From Ascaris suum (lineage: Eukaryota > Nematoda > Chromadorea > Rhabditida > Ascarididae): a stretch of 64,000 nt of DNA. Each line of letters begins with the position of its first letter. Position 1 is the first letter of the stretch. Shown here in pieces: positions 24,715 through 39,400 of this stretch. The notes beneath the pieces are model-generated. The model worked only from the letters and a program-made list of their open reading frames with translations, was not told the DNA's origin and searched no databases. The stretch lies in contig CM024169.1 in assembly GCA_013433145.1 (NCBI GenBank), positions 3,906,001-3,970,000 of the forward strand. Reading direction: 5' to 3'. The translations under genes were made by a program, and so were the position numbers.

Positions 24715-27700
24715 AGGCAGCTACAAAACATTCACACGACGATAACTTCTATCATACAGATGGAGACGTATACGAGTTGTTTATTAGCGTAGCGTGAAAA
24801 TAACGCGTCGTTCATTTAATTTTGAATAGAGTGAGCAGAGTAGAATGAAGACGCCATCGTTTTACCTTTCGTTTAATCATACAGTGTAATGTTTACCTTG
24901 TGGTACTCAATCCCATAACCCATCTATCTTGCACGCCGTAAATTACCACCTCACCTTTAATTCACAGTCTTGTGTTTCTCACGTCGCATTCAATCTTTCA
25001 ACCTACTGTTTGTCATCTCACACATAAAAAAGTTACTGTTTATTTCATTGCACTTAACAGAGTTGCAAAAAAATTATCGAAACAAGGTGATTAAGAGCCA
25101 AGCTGTGGTATAATTTGCTCTTCCTTGCGCATTCATTATTCCTTAATAACTTAAGAAACTTGTTGATGAGCAAAAAAAACTCAAGCTCATATCCTATTAG
25201 TATATTTTGGACATGCTTTTTCAATTGTTCATTCACGAGTGAATTTTTTAATCGCATCCTTTAATAATTGCCACTGAATTCAAACAATCAAATGAATAAA
25301 CTTTTATTTTTTTAAGTAAGTATTTTATATTTTATTAATTCAAAAACCTCACATATGGCTAAACGGATAATCCTTCAGGTTTTTTCAGCTAATATTGTTG
25401 AGCATTTTTCCTTCTCAGCCATGCAAAGACGAGAAATATTGCATCACTGAATTGCATTTTAATTAAATTCCCATAGAACAAAGTCATTTAAGGAAAACGT
25501 ACTTTTAAACTTTTTTTTCTTGTATTATTGTTATTTAAAATTTTACATTAATTTCCTCGTTTCTCATTTCCCTCCGTTTCACTCCTCTCACCTCTCCCAA
25601 AGTATATTAATTTCTCTTCTTTTTTAAAGGGAAGTAATTCTAATATTTGCAGATAAAAAGCCCTGCTCGTAATATTCAACTTGTCTATCATAATATTTGC
25701 AGATGCACTATAGCTGATCATTATTATGCTCGTGATTGTGTGTTCTCTGAATAAAATTCAGCTCATCATTCACGTTGAAATTGAAGCAATTTTTCATATT
25801 CACTCAGCTCGAAAATTTCACTTTATATGAAAATCATTCATGCATCTTACGCGTGTACTTTAACTATTCTTCCACTGCTTCTTCATTATTACAGCACAGT
25901 CTAACTGGGATTATTGCTCAATGTGATGCGAGACGATAAGCAACTGGCAAATTACGCCAACGATTGAATAAAATACGCATTTTGTGCATTTCAGCTCGAA
26001 ACGTGATCATTTGCGTCAATTACAAAGAAAACGACAAGATCAAGTGGGAGTGTATACTTGAAAGACTGACCCTACATCTAGGAGATTTTTGGTTGACACT
26101 ACATCTAGGAGACTAGGAGGAAAAGTAATACGTCGCATAATTTTTTATGCTTTCGAATAAACTGAAAATTTTGTAAGTAAAAGTCAATTTTGAGATCACA
26201 TTCCCCCACCGTAGAACGGAACTTTTCGCAGGTGCTTAAATTAGCACACCGAGTCAAACTGTGATAAGATTTTGATAATTTGAATCGTCTATTCTGAGGA
26301 ATAAATTCACATTTAACGATTGAACAATTGCAGTCGATGAAACAATAAGTCTTTTCCCAAAATGCTTTGCACCATAAGGTTTCAATGTCACTTATTATTG
26401 CTTCAAGCATTTTGCTTTGCCATAATTCCTCGTTGTTCGGAATTTGCACAGTTATGTTTACCTGAAGGGCATACCTGATTATCCACTAATGTTCTCACTC
26501 TTACATTCGCATCATTTTCCGATGCGAAATTCTTCTGCTTCGTTTTTTTTTTCAACTGTTTATGAAGGCGAACGTTTTTGCATAGGTACAATTATTACAC
26601 CCACATGTGTCGTTAATGATGAAGCAATGATTGTACCTCCTAATGAAAACTGCTAAGTGAAATGCCATTACCTATTTCTATCTTTAAGGTAATTGTACTC
26701 TGCAAAACGTTATTTGCAATATGAAGCCTAATTAGAGTGTAACATTTGCTCACACTATTCACGCTACGCTTCACTTAATTCGGTTCTTACTCGAAAACCT
26801 GACGCTGTAAGATCTCTTCTCTTCTGAACTGTTCTAAAGTGCGATCTTTGCAAGAAATGTTTAAATTATAGCTATTAAGAGAATCCAATAGACGTATCCA
26901 ACGTTACGACAATAAATATCTCTATTATTCGAGTGAAAACGAGAACATTTGTTAATGAATTCGACACTAAAAGCGATCGTTTGGTCTGCACGTTTGCCAA
27001 CTTTTGCTTACTGCAAAGAAAATTGCCAGTGATGTTTGAAACTTTTAGTTCTTGGTATTGCATTGCAGGCTATCTCAATGCTCCATAGGGGAGCACTCCG
27101 AAGCGCAATCGTCGAACTTAATCGGAAAGAATCGATCGTTCTTTGTGCTCATATTCGAACAAGTCTGTAATATTTTCAGAGCGATTATAATAAGACATAA
27201 TCGCAACGTTTACCTATTGCAATTTTCTGATCTCCTTAACAGCATCTTACAACTCTCCTCCCCCCCCCCCCCTCCCGAACTCCTCCCTCGCATTTTCTCG
27301 CACGATGCACATGATAAGATAGTAGTTGACTGAAGCACTTATCAGTGATAACTTCGGTGGTTAATTTTAAACAGAAGTTATCGGTCACAAAGCCAACGAG
27401 AAGTGTTATTTTATGTCTCTTCAGGCTTCGCAATAGAGCGAGTAAGCAGAGAATCTAAGTTCTAGCAAGCGCCGTTTTCTCTCTGCATTCTCGGCTCGTT
27501 ATCTTCGGTTGCCTAATCTGCGAGAGCACAATTTTGACAGAAACAGGCCCTCTACTATTGTTTTGTCAATGCAACAACTGAAAACTGTTATCAGTCCAAC
27601 TGTTATGACGTACAACTTTCAATGGAAGAATTTTGCTGTATAACCACGAAACTTCGAAAAAGAAGCATCTTTGAGCATAAATACTTCAAATAGAATATTT

Positions 27701-30700
27701 TTGTGAAATCTTATAATGATGAAGAGGTTTTCAACCTGATCGTGGATTCGGGCTCATAAGTACTCATGTCGACGCATCAAAAAGGCTTCATGGTTAGAAC
27801 CTGATTTTGCAAGAACTCGGAAGAACTCCGTTACTCGTATAGCTCCACTTCTGAAGACTGGTGACAATATGGTCACTTTTTGTATCGTTCAACGCAAACC
27901 ACAATAAGATGCCTTCGAATGATTTTCCTTAGTATGGCGTCGTTTTATAGGTGTGACGACTAATGCACCTCTAATTAGTGCCCACAAATCGAGCTTAACT
28001 AACTTCAACTTAACTACGAGCTAAAGGTATGTCTGGATAGGTTTTTGGCATCTTATTATGCATAAGTATATGATAAACGCGACTGGAGCTAATACTTGAT
28101 AAGGCGTCCATTAACGTGCGTAAATGCTTCACCGGAGCCATTTTATTAAGGATTGCTGTTTAGATGACGATTATTCATTCTATTTTAATAGTATTGCATT
28201 TCTTTATCATTTCAAAACGAAAGCTTGAAAACCAGCTGAATTTAAAGTATCGAATTTTCAGAAGGCGTTTTTAAAGCAATTATGCAGATGTCTCCGCTTA
28301 GCTGTGATGTTTTCGCAACATCCACACATGTTTTTTTTCGGAGGAATTCGTCTTGCAAAGGATGGATTTTTACTAGTCAATTTAGTTTTGTTAACTGATT
28401 CACAGCATACATAAATAAAAATTTTCCCACTTTACTGCCATATTATATACCTTTTTAATTTCCGAAAGTTTTTATGCTTTAATTCAAATACATAAAGTTC
28501 ATTATTTAACTGGCGATATGCATATACCTCAGTTAACAGGCAATACAGACAATTCAATTATTCATTTTGCAAACCGTCGTTGCAATTCCCCTTTGATAGT
28601 TCTCCCGCTTTCTTTGCTAGGAAATGCAACGTTTGTTTTTCTTTTTTGAATCGAGGTTTTATTTGCATATGCAAATAAGTAGAAAGAATCATAAATAGAA
28701 TCGTTAGATATGCACATTAGTTTATGAAACTTAAAGATTCGCTTTGTTCAAATGATGTTCGATTTGTTTAACGCCACAATTTTTTTTTTCTGCTTATTCC
28801 GAATGCAAAAAAGTGAAATCTCATTAATTAATTCAATTTTGTTTAGTAAAATTTCCACATTGATTATACAAAGAAAACAATAACTTCTTTTTTCGGTGCA
28901 AATTGGAGAGCGAAGAAAAATCTGCAAAATATTTCGATGAGTTTTTCACAAATTTGGAAAGTTTTCTATCCCTATCTCATTCGTCTATCTCAGTCGCACT
29001 ATTTGCAAAGTTTTCTCTAAAGCATATTGTGTCAGACTGCTACCCTAATGTTTTCAAACAATTTATTGCCAACGAAAGGTAAGTAAGGTACTAGTCAAAG
29101 AAATGTTACTTGATTGAAAACCTAAAATCTATTTCAAATTTTGAAATTGCAAATGAAGCAATGATTACAGTAGATCTATTATTTCACCTGAATGAGTGAA
29201 ACGGGATATTCAATAAGATTTATTGTGGAATAGGCTGAGCCGAGGTTTTTCTAGAGGGTAGCCAACTAAAAACTTTCTAAGCCAAACGGTTATGTATATA
29301 GTTCTTGAAAAAAAAAATTTCTTCCTCATTTTTAGGATATTTTAATTCAGTCAAAGCGAAGTTTTACTTTTCTTATAAGTATGTAGGTGAGTGGTGCGAT
29401 GTGGATATTTATTTTCTAAGAGCCATAATGAGTGGGAAGGGAAGGAGAAAGGTAAATCAATCAAGGTGAGAGCCAAACATCAATGTGTGAAAGCAGTTGA
29501 GCAAATATGTTTAACGCCATGATGATATTTAAGTGATCCTATTTTTTTGCTAATCGTGCATATCACTTTTTTGTGCAATTCGATTTCTAAGGCTTCAGTG
29601 TGTCATCCAAGGTGCTTGTAACTAGGAGTGAACCCATCGAGAATCATAAGGAAATGTCTGTGCAAACATGTGCATATAACCATACAGACACATGTAAACA
29701 TACTGGTGACAGCTGGGCTAGTGGAACAACATACAAAACCAGCTAGCACAGTATGCATCACTGTAATTCCTCATTAGCCGATTGCAAAAATCTTCACCAA
29801 TAAAACATACGCATTAGTGTATTTGTATTTCAACCAAACCAACCACTGATATGAAACTCTTATGAAAAAAGCGTTGCCGCTCGGATGATTGCATAACGCT
29901 TCTTCAAATGCGAATTTTTGCATAGTTCAAGAGGCTGATAATTCCCTTTTCAAGAAGACACATCCTCTCTATGCTATTTGTATGTGCGGAATTTTTTAGC
30001 TCTCACTGTAGTGATTCCCAAGCTAAAAATAGTACCAGAAAGACATACACACATTTTTATATACGCAAGCATGACGCCAAATATAATGCGCTCTTGCAAA
30101 TGCAGATTTAAAGGTGGCAAAAAATAAAAGCTTTTGCGATTGTATGGATTACCAATCAATGCGAATGGCATAACCCATATCATGTTTGATGTTGGTTGAT
30201 GTGTTATAGTGCCGATTGATTGCTCTATATAGTTTGTGACATGAAATGAAAGACGTATTGTGTATTTTATTCATGCTTTATTTATGGAATTATTTTCATG
30301 TTTTAACATTGCGTGAGAATATATTTTAATGCAATTTATGAGTGGGGGTAAATGAGGTGTTGTTTACTTTAATTGGACATATAGGTATCTCATTTAAACT
30401 TGTTACGCTCTGAAGGTTTGTAACTTTATGAACGTTTTGCTGTAGTTGAATGTTTTCCCCATAAATTTCCACTTATGTCATAAAAGAAATGCAATTTTCC
30501 ATGTGTAAATTTGCATGCGTTGCATATGCATCACAAATCAATTTTAGACAACAATTTTACTTCGAATTGAGCAGCATGATGAGGTGAGGGTAGTGGGAGT
30601 GGGAAAAGTGGTGAGGGGAGGGAAAGCATATGTTCAGTGGCATTACCGCAAATGTTTTACAAGGTTAGCGGAAGTTGTCATAATTGCGCAGTAAATAACC

Positions 30701-31900
30701 GTGATCACATATAATGAAATAAATTGATTGCATGTTGATTAGTCGATGTGACTGGATGTTAATGTTGAGCTTTGATTTTTTGAGAACGACAGATGACGGC
30801 TTTATTCACGTGTTTGATGACCGAACAATGGCACTGTGTAATATTTCACAGAGAATATCTAAAGAAAACTAATTTTTCGTTTAAAAGAAATATTTGCACA
30901 ATTATTATTGCAGCAGATAGTATCAAAAAGTAAAATAATAAAAAAGACTAAAAAACTACTGAATAAAAAGATTTTTATTAGCCGTAAAGGTTCTGCATTT
31001 CTAAACAGATTTGATCATCACCCAACTATGGCATCATCGTTCCTTCTGTCAAAAATGTTTCAATAAATGAAAAACTGAAGCAGCTGAGGCAGTGTAAACG
31101 TCCTAAAAATTGGAACTTTTACACTCGGCGAAAGTGTGGAGGAAATTTCCCTTCTGTTTTGCTTTCGATGGATAAGATTTTGGCTCATGCGGTTTTCAGA
31201 CGACTCTTTTTGCGTCACTTCTGGCTCGTTAGTGGACGTCTAAAATTAAGCTTAATTCTGCACGCGCTCATTGTAGCAGTTAATTTCTTCTCATTCATGT
31301 TGCACAGGCATATGTTAAATGCGACGATCAGCCAATATCGATTTCGCTTTTTTTTTAAATAGAGAGTGCGCACTACATTTTTGAAAATTTAAACGTTTTA
31401 TTTTTCTTTTTTAAAACATAACTTTAGTGTACAGTTGCCATTTTTCCTGAAAACTGCTTAAGGCGTTTATTAACAAAAAATTAAAAACTCTCACTCACAA
31501 GGATTCACACATGTGAAGCTGGAATTCGGATTGAGCTTTCAAGTTCAGTTGGTTAAGATGGAAGCTTTGTGATTGGATTGCAACGGATGGAGTTTATACT
31601 TAGGCTGTGAGAAGCTGAAGGCTTAATAGGATATATCACCTCCATTATTTTGAGAAGGAAATGAAACTCCCAAAAATTACGTGGTCATTGGCAAAGAAAG
31701 AAGATGAATTTAAAGATATTCTGGTTTTTGCATACACTTGTTGGCATCGTACTATACGGCATCGCAAAGTGGATTAATTAAAGGTCTAACACTGATTAAA
31801 GCATACTTTGTTTTTGAGCTTTTTTCTGCACTGCCGTCATCAAATATTATTAATCAATGGCCCTCCTCATCTCTTAGACATCACCTGGACCTCCAGGTAT
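24715..31900. other. gene-free AT-rich stretch
   Basis: Seven kilobases with abundant A/T homopolymers and only short frames. Nothing with splice borders, a start codon and a recognisable domain was found on either strand. Minor items are a 14-base direct repeat CTACATCTAGGAGA near 26.07 and 26.10 kb, and a poly-C run (listed separately). Confidence 0.5.
27260..27272. repeat. homopolymer C run
   Basis: Thirteen consecutive C within a CT-rich stretch (CTCTCCTC before, CTCCCGAACTCCTCCCTCG after). Potential i-motif or quadruplex on the other strand; likely polymorphic. Confidence 0.95.
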
Positions 31901-31924
31901 ATACCTAGTGGCTGAATTTGGTGA

Positions 31925-32135
31925 TTGAGGTCATCGAGATGCAGCAGTAAAGTGCAGTCGGAGGGCGGCGCCGACTAGTGTCGATTGGAGCGGATGTGTG
32001 TAATCTTGTTGAGTCAGTCGCGAGTGGCGACCGTTGTACAGTGCACAAAGCATCGCTGAGTTGATTAACCCTCTTGCTGTGGCAAGTTTTATTTTGCTCT
32101 TTGGATGCTGTGTTGGATTTAATGCCCTTTGCAAA
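31925..32135. repeat. GC-rich block, possible interspersed repeat
   Basis: A compositionally distinct stretch including GGAGGGCGGCGCCGACTAG and GTCGCGAGTGGCGACCG in an otherwise very AT-rich region. A 73-codon minus-strand frame runs through it, but has no splice support or domain. Probably a repeat copy of unknown family. Confidence 0.3.
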
Positions 32136-35000
32136 ACTTCGAATTTCGACATTTGGATGTTATCTATGAGATTTTATCATTTGTGAATAGTGCCTGCTTT
32201 CGGACCTATGAATTTCTCCCATTATCGAATTAGACTTTAAATATCTCTTGTAAGAAAACACTTATGCACATGACATAGGGTTTTTATTTCAACGGCGCTA
32301 TTGTCTCTCCAATTTTCATGCAGCTGTATGCAAAGGTTAAAAATATGATAATTGACAATTTCAGACAATAAAAACCTTAATGGCAAAAAGTAGTGGTGCA
32401 AACAAACAGACACCAATGCTGATGGGGTAATAGCGCTTTCTTGTGTCTATCTGGGTGTGTCTGAATGTATAGTAGAAGGGTTGAGGGTTTGATTTAGTTC
32501 AACATAATCATTCACAAACATGCAAATTTCAAGCATTTTCGTAGCGAGCCAAATGGCACCAGATGAACTAAAAAAAATCTTCCATCAATTTAATATTACA
32601 GCTGATAACAACGAATTTTTTTCAAGTAAACTGAATCGTACACTCCTTGAGTTATTATTCGATGAGAAGAAAATGTCGATATAATTATGTAAGTTAAAAA
32701 TTATATTAAAGGCGTTTATATGTTATATCAGAATATAGGAAGTGTTAGAACTAATAAATAAATATATAGCTGCAATGAGATTATCATTATCGCACATTAA
32801 TCACATAGTGAACATGAGAGGAACTCATCAAATGCTATCGGCGCTCATCCCTTGCAGCGACTTATGCGCTCTAAGCTAATGCAATGTTTTCATGCGAGAA
32901 ATCAAACGACTTTAAGAACTCCCTCTCTCTCGTGTTTTTTGCTGCGTTTCTCGTTGTTTTCTTCATCATTCTATACGTATGCTAAGTCGTAAATCAAATA
33001 CGTATAGTGAATTTAGAAATATATAGTGGAAATGTCAGATGCGCTCATTTTATAAGTTTATGCATTCATATGTTAAGTGATATCAAATATAGAAGATAAT
33101 TATATGTTATATTCTCGCTGTTGGCTATATAACCCTAAAATCCTCATTCGCTTATTCTATTTTTTTCTCATTTTATTGAAAAAACTGTTTTCTGCGTAGA
33201 ACGTTTCTTCCATTTACATTTCCCTGAAAGAAAGCGCTATTTTTTGACTGAGGTATTATTTCAAATCAACGAGCAAATAACATTTCAGTAAAAGCGAACG
33301 AGTATTAGCGCTAGAGGAAAATATTCATGAAAATTGTTACCTTTGCCTTCTCACGTAATTCTTTATAACTTCGAATGACTCTTTAATATGTATACTTTAT
33401 TGGTTGGCATAATCAAAAGAAGGACAACGTCATCTTGTCATATGGTGTGTTTGAATGCATTCAAAGTGGAATGTAAAAAATGCTGTAGATAATAACTACC
33501 GCAGATATAATTGTACCGCAATTCAAAGTAGTTTTATTGTTGCATAGCTTCGTCAACAAAATCCTCCGCATGTTTATTGCAGTCAACAGGTGACATTTCA
33601 ATTTCAATTCCATTCCTAGTTCATTTCAGTTCTTTCGTAATGAGTACAATTTTTTCGTTTCAGCGCATCTCTTTGATCTACTCAACTACTGCACATATTC
33701 GAATATTTTTCTGTTATTCAGTGCACAACAATTTTTATTTAATAGAAATGTATAAGACAATTTCATTTTAGGAATATTATTAGCTTGATCTTTGAGAACT
33801 TCATTTCATATTTAAGAGTGGCTGATTTCAAGGCGGACTTTATTTTTGATGTTGATTCTCATTTTTAATTCCTTATTTTTAGCAAATGAATAATAACAAT
33901 GGGAATTTTTTCTTGGCATTTTTCTTAACATTCCAATCGAAATATCTATTCTGCAATAATCAATTCCTATCACGCTTAAAGTTTACTTTCTAATTATTGA
34001 ACAAATACATACTTAACGCCGTCGCAAGAAATAAGTTTACACTGAAACCAATCTAAAATGCAAAAAATAAATGCAGCAAATAAAATCAAGTTCGAAATTT
34101 GTGTCGAAATATAAAATGTTCCTTGTTGGGTATATCTAGAATGCAGAAGAATCGCGATATATCATGTTCCAAGCATTTAACTATGCAAAGATGAAAATAC
34201 TGGAAAATCGATTTATCGTTCCGTTATACTAGTTACTAGTCTACTATATAACATCTAATATAACATTGCTGTAATCCGGAACTTATGTATTGATAATAAT
34301 TGCGGAGGACAGGAGTTGAATTAGTGCTTTCCGGAAGGAGCTAACGGATATAGCCTATCGATTGTTCTTTAGCTCTTGATCTCTTATTGTGAGGATGCAT
34401 CAGCGATGGCTTTGTTTACTTTCCGGGTCTATGCGCAAGAGGTCAACGATCCACGAGTGATGCCGTGTTGCGCTAATTGTCGATATAGAGGCATTCATGC
34501 CCCTCATCACGAACGTTTCGACTGCTGCCATAGATCTTCTTCCTTCTATCATATTGTGCGCACAGCTGTCAGAAAATTTATGTTGAGTTATAGACAGTTT
34601 CCTTCGCTAGGTTTCTTGCTTGCAGCCATTCTTTGTCTATGCTTGAATTAGAGGAAATAATAAAATCAGTTGTATCCGCTGTTATCAGTTCATATCATTT
34701 GAATTTCTCTCACGTTATATCACAGAGTATAAGAAAGTTTTTAAAACTTTCGAAATAATGAATTAAATAACACCTTCTTTTATAAAATAATTCAATAGTA
34801 GTGGTTGCGTGATTCACGCAAAGCAAAGATTGATCACTTTGTAAACGAGCGATTTCTTAAAATTGTTTCGGAGAGGACGGGGGAATAATGGTACAACGAA
34901 ATGGTCAGCAAATATTGACCATATGTCCAACTATGCTCACTATACTTTAAAAAGAAGATCATAATCTAATTCGACGTTCTATTATATACTAATTTAACGA

Positions 35001-35185
35001 TCCTCCAAAACAATTGCCATTCGCATTTCTTTCCCTTAGTTTACTTGTAAAATTTTTTTCTAATCGAACAAACATAAAACGTAATGAGCAGTTTCTATGT
35101 TTATTGCTTAGTGCGAAGTTATCCTCCAAAACAATTGCCATTCGATTTCTTTCCCTTAGTTTACTTGAAAATTTTGATTACTTTT
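35001..35185 (+). repeat. local tandem duplication, two copies about 120 bp apart
   Basis: The segment starting TCCTCCAAAACAATTGCCAT near 35001 is repeated from 35122 with few differences: an extra GC in the first copy and small changes after TTTACTTG. About 65 bases are conserved in each copy. Small indels distinguish the copies, so the duplication is not brand new. Confidence 0.85.
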
Positions 35186-36420
35186 TCTAATCCACGTACA
35201 TATGTATAATGAAACGATCCTCATCCTTTTCTATCATTTATGCAACTAGCGAGAAACAGCACCACATATTATATTATAGTTTGTAAGAAGACATTAGTTC
35301 TTCATCTAATCTCCCATATGCTGTTTAACATCGTTCTATCTTAAATGTGGGCGTTTTTTTTTGACGCATCCGATTAGCACAGCTGTTTAATTCGTTGGTA
35401 TTCTCGTGATTTATCGTCCATCTTTCATCAATCATTAGGCACTATTCAATGAGCTAAAAACTAAAATCCACATTTTTTAAATGTTAGTTGAAGTAACTTT
35501 TCAAGTGATCACATTGATTTTAGAAATTAACTGAACAAATTGGCTATTATTCTGTTTAAAATTGCGCCGAAGAGAGAACTTTTTCGCATTGTATAGATAT
35601 AGATGGACACCAAAATATTCAGAAAACATAGCAAGGATTATCAGTTTATTATTGAGATGAACTCAGTAATGCAACATATGATGGAAATAAATGAAAATGA
35701 GATTCTCCTCGAAAAAAGGAAAGAAAATTTGCCAAAAAATTGAGTCAGCTGCAAATATTTGCTGCAAAAAAAAGTTTGCGCTTCTGTCGCGAAACAAGAC
35801 CGGTTCTAGGGAAAATAGCGAATTACTTATTTTTTTGCTGTGTTCACACAATAGTGCAAAGATCTAACAAAAAAAAGAATCGATAACACTCCAAGTGCAT
35901 TTCCCCCCATAGTGACAATATTGTGCCAATATGTTTATAAAATAAGCTTCGATATGTTTGCGCTGTCAGTGACTTTCAACGCAATGAACTAAGTACGAGT
36001 AAACTTCGTTCTAAAGCAGCAAAGCCGGAAATTGTTTCCTAGAAAGAATTATTAAAGTTTTGACAATCTAAACTTCTACTTTCCTCTTGAAATATTTGAA
36101 TTTTCGTCATGTGAGAATGCACTTAACAACTAGCGAAAAATGACTGCAATGATGGACTGAGTCAAATGGCATTGGATTACACTCCACTGACGTTCTAAGC
36201 TCGTGCTCCGACTGGATTTTTTTTAAATATAGAGAATATGAAGTAACAGCATTTTCTCTATGTATTTCCATAGCTATCGCGCTACTTCATGCTTCGGCTA
36301 GATCCAGCGTATGGTAAATATCTTCGCGGTATCTGAAATTTACAGTAGACATGAATCTCTTCGAAGGCACTGCTTACAATGGCGATTTCCTGTGGGTGAA
36401 TAATTTATGAAACATGAGAA

Positions 36421-36472
36421 GGTTTCTCTCTCCATCTCTCTTTTTCCTCTTTCTCTCTCGCTCTCCCTATGC
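36421..36472 (+). repeat. CT-rich simple repeat
   Basis: An imperfect pyrimidine tract with repeated CTCTCTC units (TTTCTCTCTCCATCTCTCTT and onward). Low-complexity sequence; the Ser/Leu-rich translations through it are artefacts. Confidence 0.8.
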
Positions 36473-39400
36473 ACTTCAATGAATGAATTCCCAACTACAT
36501 TTGTGTGGACACGATTGTCGCTTAAAATTTTCAATGCGGTGGTGTTTGATGTAGATGGTTCAAGCATAACGACGTGTGCTCACCTTCGTGGGAGAAGAGG
36601 GAGTGTTGTATGTATGTCTCGTTGCGAAGTCATGTGTCACTGGGTTCGTCGCGCTCGATGCATTGCCCACTCGGTGGTCTGATTAAGTGACATTCACGCT
36701 TATTCGGCCGGCATAAAATATTCAAACCCTTTTCGGCCTTGCTTAACTGTTTTTTGCGCGACTCGAACACCCAAAAATGACCCCTAAAACCAAATATTCA
36801 GCTCTGAAAAGAATCAGCTGCAAAATAACGAGATTATCATCGTGTGGTGTCATTTCGTTTTGTGCGTCTTCTCTCATCTATTATGCTTCTGATTCCCGAT
36901 ATGGCGGTGCATATTTAAATAAAGCTATAAATAGTTCACAAAATAGAGGGTAAGTGAACCTAGCATTGGTGCTTATTAGCTGTGAGCTTACACTTGTAAT
37001 TGAGAGTGTGGCTGAAACACATCATACAGGGCTTGGGAACTCAAATTTTTATCGGAAGCACGCATGAAGATTGATGCGAATGAGAGAAAAGTAAAAAGAG
37101 CAAGAGCTATGGGTTCATTGAATAAATTCAGGTAGGATGCTTTAACCTTTTGTCAATTACAAGAACAAACTCACCAGATTGCTTATCGAAATTGATCAGA
37201 AAAATTGCCATTATGAACACTCCTATTGACCATTTATGGTAATGGTGCATGAATTCTGCAACATTATAGAGGATACTTATTTATACCAAAGTGATGTATT
37301 TGAAAATGCCTTTACTTTGGATAATGTCTATGTTTTATATAAAATAACAAATGAATGTTATAGGTAAATAGCGATTTTATTGTAGAACAGATGATGCATC
37401 AAGTGCAATGCCTTGAGAGTGGATTGAGTGTGTGCAAAATCCGTCTTCGCTTCTCTCTATATATGAGCGATGTAAGCTAATTTCCGCTGCTCCTTTCATG
37501 CGTTCGTCCATTCATGCTTTTCGCCCGTAATGGATGCTGAAGAGGCGATCGGCATTATTAGTGGCGTCTCAAGATGGACTGCCTAAAAAAGAATGAATGT
37601 GTTTGGTGAACGCTCGACTTCAATGTTCTAAATCGCTATCAACTGCATGCTCTTTGAGCGTGTTCTTCTGCTTCCGTCTCTATTGTTTTTGACCCATTCA
37701 AAGAAGTGAAATGTTCCATACTGAAATTTTTTTAAATATTGGGTTCTTGTATTGATACTGATATTGGTAGTGATATCAATATTGATATCAACGTTATGCT
37801 TCATTTATATCGCAATCACTTTCTCACTCGGAATATGAGTGGGTGCAACAACTCTTGAGACTGTTTTTATATCCTTTTTATCACAATTACACCTAGTACC
37901 CGTAATACTAAATTAACTCTTCTCGAATTAAACCACATAGAATACTCTTGAACGATTTTAGAAATATTTCCCCGAAAACTTTAAGGTTTTATCATGAAAT
38001 CATTGTTTATTGATAGTAGAAGCTGTTATCACTGCTATCGAAAAAGAAAAACTTAAAAGGCGCCATCCAATAAAGATATTTGGTCATCATAGAAAACTAT
38101 TTGAATGACATTTTTGGTTTGTTGCACGGTAATGTGCTCACCTTTGTTCGAAATTACTGTAAGCCTCACAGTTCATGCTACAAAGTCAACGATATGAAAT
38201 TATCGTATTTTTCATACTGTCAGAGGAAAAGCTTTCATCTTTGGGAAGACGGCAATTCCTCACTGATCGATTTATCTCTCGAGAAGCGAATAAATACCGC
38301 ATGATAATGCAAAAAGAATGAGGAAACCAGAAGTGATTCATGATTGAAAAGGTTCACATCATAGGAAGCGTGATAATAGGAGATTACATGAGAGCGTAAT
38401 GAAAGAAAAGATCTAGACAATGAAGAAATTAGAAGAAGGTCGTGAACGACAACGAGGGGAATTAGGATCTAAAAGGCCCATCAAGCCTATTTAGGAAGAA
38501 AAAATCATGTGATAATGTTTTGGTAATATCGCAAAATATTACTTTACAATATGATCTGTTACGCAATAAGTGTTACACATTTAATTATTGTTTATTTAGA
38601 TTATTGCTGTTATTAATTATTCAATTATAATTACAACTGTACAATTTACCTACCGCTAATACGAATTAGCATAGAAATGAAACTAGAATAGCTCGAATTT
38701 CAAGGAATTTCTTTTTTTTCATGGAGCTGGCGTAAAAACCCAAGAAAATATCACTCCCATTGATTGTTTCTTAAAAACTAAGAGCATTCTAGTGCAAAAA
38801 ACTTCCAGCATGAAACGTGCCGAATACGACAAAACTTAGTCGTCTTGGTTATGAACGAGTTGTGTATATACATACACACTTTAGTGATCTTTGATTTTTG
38901 AATCACTATGCACTTTTGATTACTCTCAAAAACAGATCGATCGTATATACACTTTTTTTTTAAACTTCAGAAGAATTTCTAAGGAAGGCATTTGAAGGAA
39001 TTTATCAAGCAATAAGCAGTATTTGCCTAAATATGACCTAATTTATATCAGACATGTCTCTCTACAGCAGTATATAAAAGTTTTACACAGGCAAATAGGG
39101 CACACTTTTTTGGAATTGAACTTTCGCCGCAATTTAATATCGTTTTAATTGTATAGATTGTTGAGGAAAATTTATATGTATGCTTAAGAGTGGAGGTGAA
39201 TTCATCTCGTGTGATGCTTCTACTGAAACGAATCACTAACGTTGCACTTTCCTCCACCTACTGAAGTGATTTTCAGTCCGTCCTTTCGATCATTAGTCCT
39301 TTTATTTGACATCAAAATCCTCAATGAGCGTTTTCTTTGATGCTGCAAAGGTGATTTATCAATCAGTGTTCTTCCTTCTTTTCGGTGAAGAAATTTAGCG

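Noticed and set aside
36407..36682. 91-codon plus-strand ORF
   Set aside because: Begins in a CT simple repeat, giving an artificial Ser/Leu-rich start; no splice or domain evidence.
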